A DNA stretch of 64,000 nucleotides, taken from positions 1,240,501-1,304,500 of the forward strand of contig JADEYG010000012.1 in NCBI GenBank assembly GCA_016906335.1, written 5' to 3'. This document shows positions 60,179-64,000 of the stretch, one piece after another. The notes under the pieces were generated by a model. That model was given only the letters and a program-made list of their open reading frames with translations. It had not been told where the DNA came from and did not search any database. Every line of letters begins with the position of its first letter. The stretch's first letter is position 1. Origin of the DNA: Novakomyces olei. Lineage: Eukaryota; Ascomycota; Novakomycetes; Novakomycetales; Novakomycetaceae. The translations under genes were made by a program, and so were the position numbers.

Positions 60179-61768
60179 TTAGAAAGATTGATCAAACAAA
60201 GCAGATGATGAAAGATCTAAAGAAGAAGCCGAGACCAAATTGAAGAACCCAAAGTATTTCTTTTAGGCCGTTTAAATCAATCGCCTAGTGTTCAAGATGG
60301 GTGGAGAGTTTGTTGGTGGGGTTTCTCGCGTGGGATTGATTGTTAATTATTGCGATTACGGATAGTGTGAACTGTATAATCTATTGTTCCACGCACTAGA
60401 CCAAGGCTGGCTTACAAGGTTCACAAGTTTGGCGTATAAGGATGCTTGGCAATTGAGGTGGCTATACCAATTGCTCAATTTGATACTGCACGCTTTAAAA
60501 GATTTATGTAGAAAATGGTGCGAGCAATACATGTCAGAGACGGGTTTTTAGCGAAAAGACACGAGTAGTTCAGTATGGAGGAGATATCTAGAGGTGAACA
60601 TCTGACAAAGCTTCAAAATATTTGAACTAAGAGCGCTTCTAATGCCTAATCAAGCTTCTGTTTTGTTCTGTCTACATAATAAAGGGGTTTCAATAAGACA
60701 AATCGTTATTAAAAGTGAAGAGGCTGAAAAAACAAAATCATAAAGACAAAATTTGTGAAAAGAACATTTACTAAATTAACAGACTAAACATCAATATATT
60801 GGGGGCTAGCTTCATGAAAACATGGCATAATTCATAGAACAGAAAGGTCATACCATTTTCTGCCTTCTGTAAAACTTTGAGGCCCAGAATATTTGCAACT
60901 TTTCTAGGGACTGCGCAATCAGAGTAGCACGGTACTCGATAAATTTGGAAAACTATTGATAAAGCGATGCTCTACGCCAATTTCTCAAAATTATGTCGTA
61001 CGAGAGGGGTTGGATTGTTTAAGCCAACTTCATCCTTGCATGTAATAAAAAATATTTCAAAACTGTCGGCCCTATTAATGTTTAGGCGTTTTATTTACAG
61101 TCAATTTGATTTAAGGGTTTCACAAAGGTGAAATAGCGTATATCTGTTTTTTACAAATGAGATTTTCGATTTTAATAGTGTTAAATTCTGCGAATTTTGC
61201 TTATCAATATTTGATAGCCTCCAAAGTTTTCTCGACTTTTTTTTGGCCCTCCATTGCCATTATTTATTAAATTTGCGGAGCCTATGTAGATTTTGACGTT
61301 ATAAAGTGTTGGCTGCCCACTTAACCAATCCCACGTAACGGCTTACAAGCATCAGTCAGGGTGTTTGAAATTTTGCGTTCTTGCGATATTATGAATTAGG
61401 GCAAATTTACCTGATTTGATTATCCCTAACAAAATGAATGAACTTGACGAATTTCTCGGTTGGGGTCCTCAAATTTGAGTGGACTTTAGAGGACGCCGGC
61501 ACTATAGCGAACTAATTTCTATTCTTTTAGGTGGGTACACCCGGCCATTTTGCTGGAAATAAATTTGTACTTATTCGAAAGAATTAAGAAAGCAAACTAA
61601 AATAATAGAGCGCGCCATAGATTTCAAGTAACCAAATTAGGTGACATTAGTATTGCCCCCTGTTTCCTCTTAATGGGATTATTACGTAAACTCTGTTCTA
61701 TGATTGGGCTATGACTGAATTCAGTAATACCAAGCGATAAGAATAGATAGTGATAAGGATTAATTTGT

Positions 61769-62131
61769 TTTTGGCCCCCACTTAGTCTTCTGAAGCATTC
61801 ATTAGTGAATAATTCACATTCTGCTTTCAAAACCTAAATGGCGTAAGATAAAGCATACAATACTAAATGCTTGATACATGAATTAGACATGAGTTCTTCA
61901 TTATTCGGGAACCATCGCTGGGATTAGCCTTTGTGAGCAAGGCGATTGTCATATGTATAAATTTTAATTATTTATAATTAAATTTTTAATTGATTTGAAG
62001 AGTTTGCCGACGTAGCGCTTTATTAAAGCCGATTGGCAAGGTGAAGCTAAATTTCAAAGCCACAAGAAAGTCTAGCAAAGGCGAATAAAAGTTGCGATAC
62101 AGTGTCGGCCGAGGTCAAGTGGGGGCCAAAA
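61769..62131. repeat. 15-bp inverted repeat pair spanning 363 bp
   Basis: TTTTGGCCCCCACTT at 61769-61783 and its exact complement AAGTGGGGGCCAAAA at 62117-62131. No clear target-site duplication flanks the pair. Confidence 0.75.
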
Positions 62132-62261
62132 TAAGAGACAGTAATTATATTGCTAATAAAGCATATCAAATCTTGAATTGATCCAATTAATATCCGAATT
62201 GAAATAAAACAGGTTTTTTATTATCTTAGTTCACTGATAAGATCTTGCAAAGTAATTCCTA

Positions 62262-62339
62262 TTAGGGTAAAGAAGTTGATCAATGGGTGGGGGGTGTTCG
62301 TACTCTAGTGCCCGAACCAGATGGCCATTATATATATAT
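62262..62339 (+). promoter_or_regulatory. Promoter elements of the UNC93-like gene
   Basis: A single TTAGGG unit (62262-62267) lies 115 bp before the chosen ATG, and a TATATATAT box (62330-62338) lies about 43 bp before it. Confidence 0.4.
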
Positions 62340-62381
62340 CAGGGCGTAGGTTGTATGGAAACGTATCGCGAACAACTAGTA

Positions 62382-63914
62382 ATGGCGGACGTCAAACACG
62401 AAAAGGTAGAAGAATCGCATTTAGGGTCAGGAGACGTTGAGAGCATCAATCTACCTGGCGAAAATGGCTTGTACGTGCCTCCGGCACCATACAAACTCGG
62501 CTTTCTCAAGATCCCTCATTATCGATCAACATACACGCAAGTATTTTTGGCTGGTCTAACAAACTTGCTCGCAGTTGGTATGTAGCCGTGCTGAAGATGT
62601 CCAGAAAGCTGGAGATACTCTATACGTCAAAAAAATATCAAATTTCCATTAATAAATGAAAACAACTTACTAATCTTATTAGGCATGTTTAATGTTCTTA
62701 CAGGTCTAGGAGGCGCTGGACAGCTGGATCCGACCATTGCTGATGATGCAAATATAATTCTATACGCCATATTTGCCTTTTTCTCTCTGCTTTCCGGGCC
62801 TTGTATAAACTATTTTGGACCTCGTTTAACGCTTTCCGTGGGGGCTATAGGGTATGCCCTTTATGGTGCTGCGTTTTGGTGTTATAATCATACACAAAAT
62901 CGAGGCTTTGTTCTGTTTGCTGGTGCTGCCTGCGGAGTAGGCGCTGGTCTTTTGTGGGTCGCTTGCGGAACAATTATGATGTCTTACCCCACCGAATCGC
63001 AAAAAGGACGATTTGTTTCGGCTTTTTTCTTCCTATCGTTTTTAGGTGCAGTTATCGGTGGGATAATTCCGGTTGTGCAAAACGACAGCAATAATGCGGC
63101 CGGTAGTGTGAATGACGGAACGTACACAGCCTTGACAATTCTCATGATAGTAGCCTCTGTTGTTGCTCTTCTAGTCTGCGATCCAAATCATATTATAAGA
63201 ACTGATGGCACCAAAGTTGTTATTGAAAAGCATAATACTATGCAGCAGGAAATTATGAATGTTGGCCGCAGTTTCCAACGTGAACCTCTTATTGTATGCT
63301 TTCTTCCCTTCTCGTTTGCTGCTTTGTTCTACAGCTCGTACCAGTCAAACGATTTTAATGCGTATTATTTCAATGTTGAAGCCAGGTCCGTTAATGGGCT
63401 TTTGTATGCAATCTCACAAATGCTGGGAGCTCTCATATTTGGCATTTTGCTCGACTTCAATCGAATTGGACGTCGCAGAAGAGCTATTTGCGGTTGGATT
63501 ACAATTATTGTCGTTGTTGTTGCCATCAACACTTGTGGCTATTTTCCCATGAAACGCTCCAACCGCGCTGTAGCGTGGGATCCGCCAATGAGCATACATG
63601 GGTCCACTTCCGCAAAATATATGACTTTGTATTTCTTTTACGGCTGGCAAGATGGCATGTTTCAGACTTTTGCTTTCTGGTTGATGGGATGCTTATCAAA
63701 TGATCCCCTTGTTTTGTCCATGTACTCAGGGTTTTTTAAAGTCTTTGGAGCAGTCGGAGCTTGTGTGGCGTTTGCCATGGACTCCAAACACATTGCATAC
63801 GATGCCATGTTTGGATCATATTATGCGGTTTTGTTGTTTGGTGCATTGCTCCTTGGGCCGCTTATTTTGTTGCGTGTCAAGGACACTTTAAAGACAGAAG
63901 GTCAGCGTTATTAG
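62382..63914 (+). CDS. UNC93-like MFS membrane protein
   Basis: A 475-residue member of the fungal UNC93-like branch of the MFS, with 11-12 helices. Exon 1 is 62382-62577 and exon 2 is 62683-63914; the 105-nt intron has GTATGT and TTACTAATCTTATTAG. The join gives LTNLLAVGMFNVLTGLGGAG. Family blocks are KIPHYRSTYTQVFLAGLTNL, SGPCINYFGPRLTLSVGAIG, GVGAGLLWVACGTIMMSYP, EPLIVCFLPFSFAALFYSSY and FYGWQDGMFQTFAFWLMGCL. I chose the ATG at 62382 because upstream in-frame ATGs sit on or before the TATA box. Relatives are plasma-membrane or organellar proteins of uncertain substrate, some linked to siderophore or ion handling. Confidence 0.9.
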
Positions 63915-64000
63915 TGAGAAAAATTTGCACGAGATATTGTTTTCAAAGCTTCTAGCTCGCTGCTCTAATGCGTTGAGCAATCTGTCTTTTTTCTTTCCAA

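Larger units (their letters stand above)
60179..62381. other. 2.2-kb non-coding desert
   Basis: No frame above background and AT-rich. It contains a separated perfect 15-bp inverted repeat (61769-61783 and 62117-62131) and, at the right end, promoter-like elements of the next gene. Confidence 0.5.

Overview
The window is a nuclear chromosome segment from an ascomycete fungus. It carries fungus-typical genes (MDM12 of ERMES, PEX8, LEU2, a CFEM protein, an RTA1-like protein, a GH128 glucan hydrolase, KRI1, URB1). Genes are dense, lie on both strands and are interrupted by many short introns. I assembled about 44 introns by joining reading frames that match conserved families. Donors are GTAAGT, GTATGT or GTACG-like, branch sites are CTAAC or CTAAT, and the branch lies only a few bases before the AG. 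25 of the 44 are 51 nt or shorter (shortest 34). The intron style, TTAGGG-type tracts and moderate GC suggest an early-diverging ascomycete (Taphrinomycotina, or a basal Saccharomycotina lineage); this placement is inference, and I see no marker that fixes the species.

Layout. 1-5.1 kb: 3' end of ASN1, an unrecognised coiled-coil gene, and glycogen phosphorylase GPH1. 5.1-12.6 kb: a repeat-bearing spacer, a GPI-type CFEM protein, a DHA1 MFS transporter and vacuolar carboxypeptidase S. 13-21 kb: NOB1, a fasciclin (Fsc1-like) vacuolar membrane protein, MTQ2 and KRI1. 21-28 kb: LEU2, a PQ-loop membrane protein, a six-exon PEX8 candidate and a coiled-coil gene with a Mug135-like tail. 28-35.4 kb: a small RING protein, the seven-exon GWT1, an RTA1-like protein, a Gfo/Idh/MocA oxidoreductase and a decayed partial copy of RPB2. 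36-50 kb: a secreted GH128 protein with minisatellites, MDM12, URB1, UMP1 and a five-exon eIF4E-binding-like protein. 50-64 kb: a mitochondrial TMBIM5/GHITM-like protein, a LARP1/Sro9-like La protein, FEN1/RAD27, an arylsulfatase pseudogene, a 2.2-kb desert and an UNC93-like transporter.

The genes are mostly unrelated housekeeping neighbours, not an operon-like cluster. NOB1, KRI1 and URB1 all act in ribosome biogenesis, MTQ2 in translation termination, UMP1 in proteasome assembly, GWT1 in GPI-anchor synthesis (the CFEM protein is a likely client), MDM12 in ER-mitochondria contact, and PEX8 in peroxisomal import.

The most striking observations are: (i) a 5-nt microexon in FEN1 carrying the codon of catalytic Asp34; (ii) telomere-repeat-like tracts placed 106-158 bp upstream of several start codons; (iii) a population of 34-51-nt introns, including a probable GC-AG intron; (iv) an RPB2 relic and an arylsulfatase pseudogene. 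I found no virus-like or LTR element, CRISPR array, rRNA or tRNA gene.
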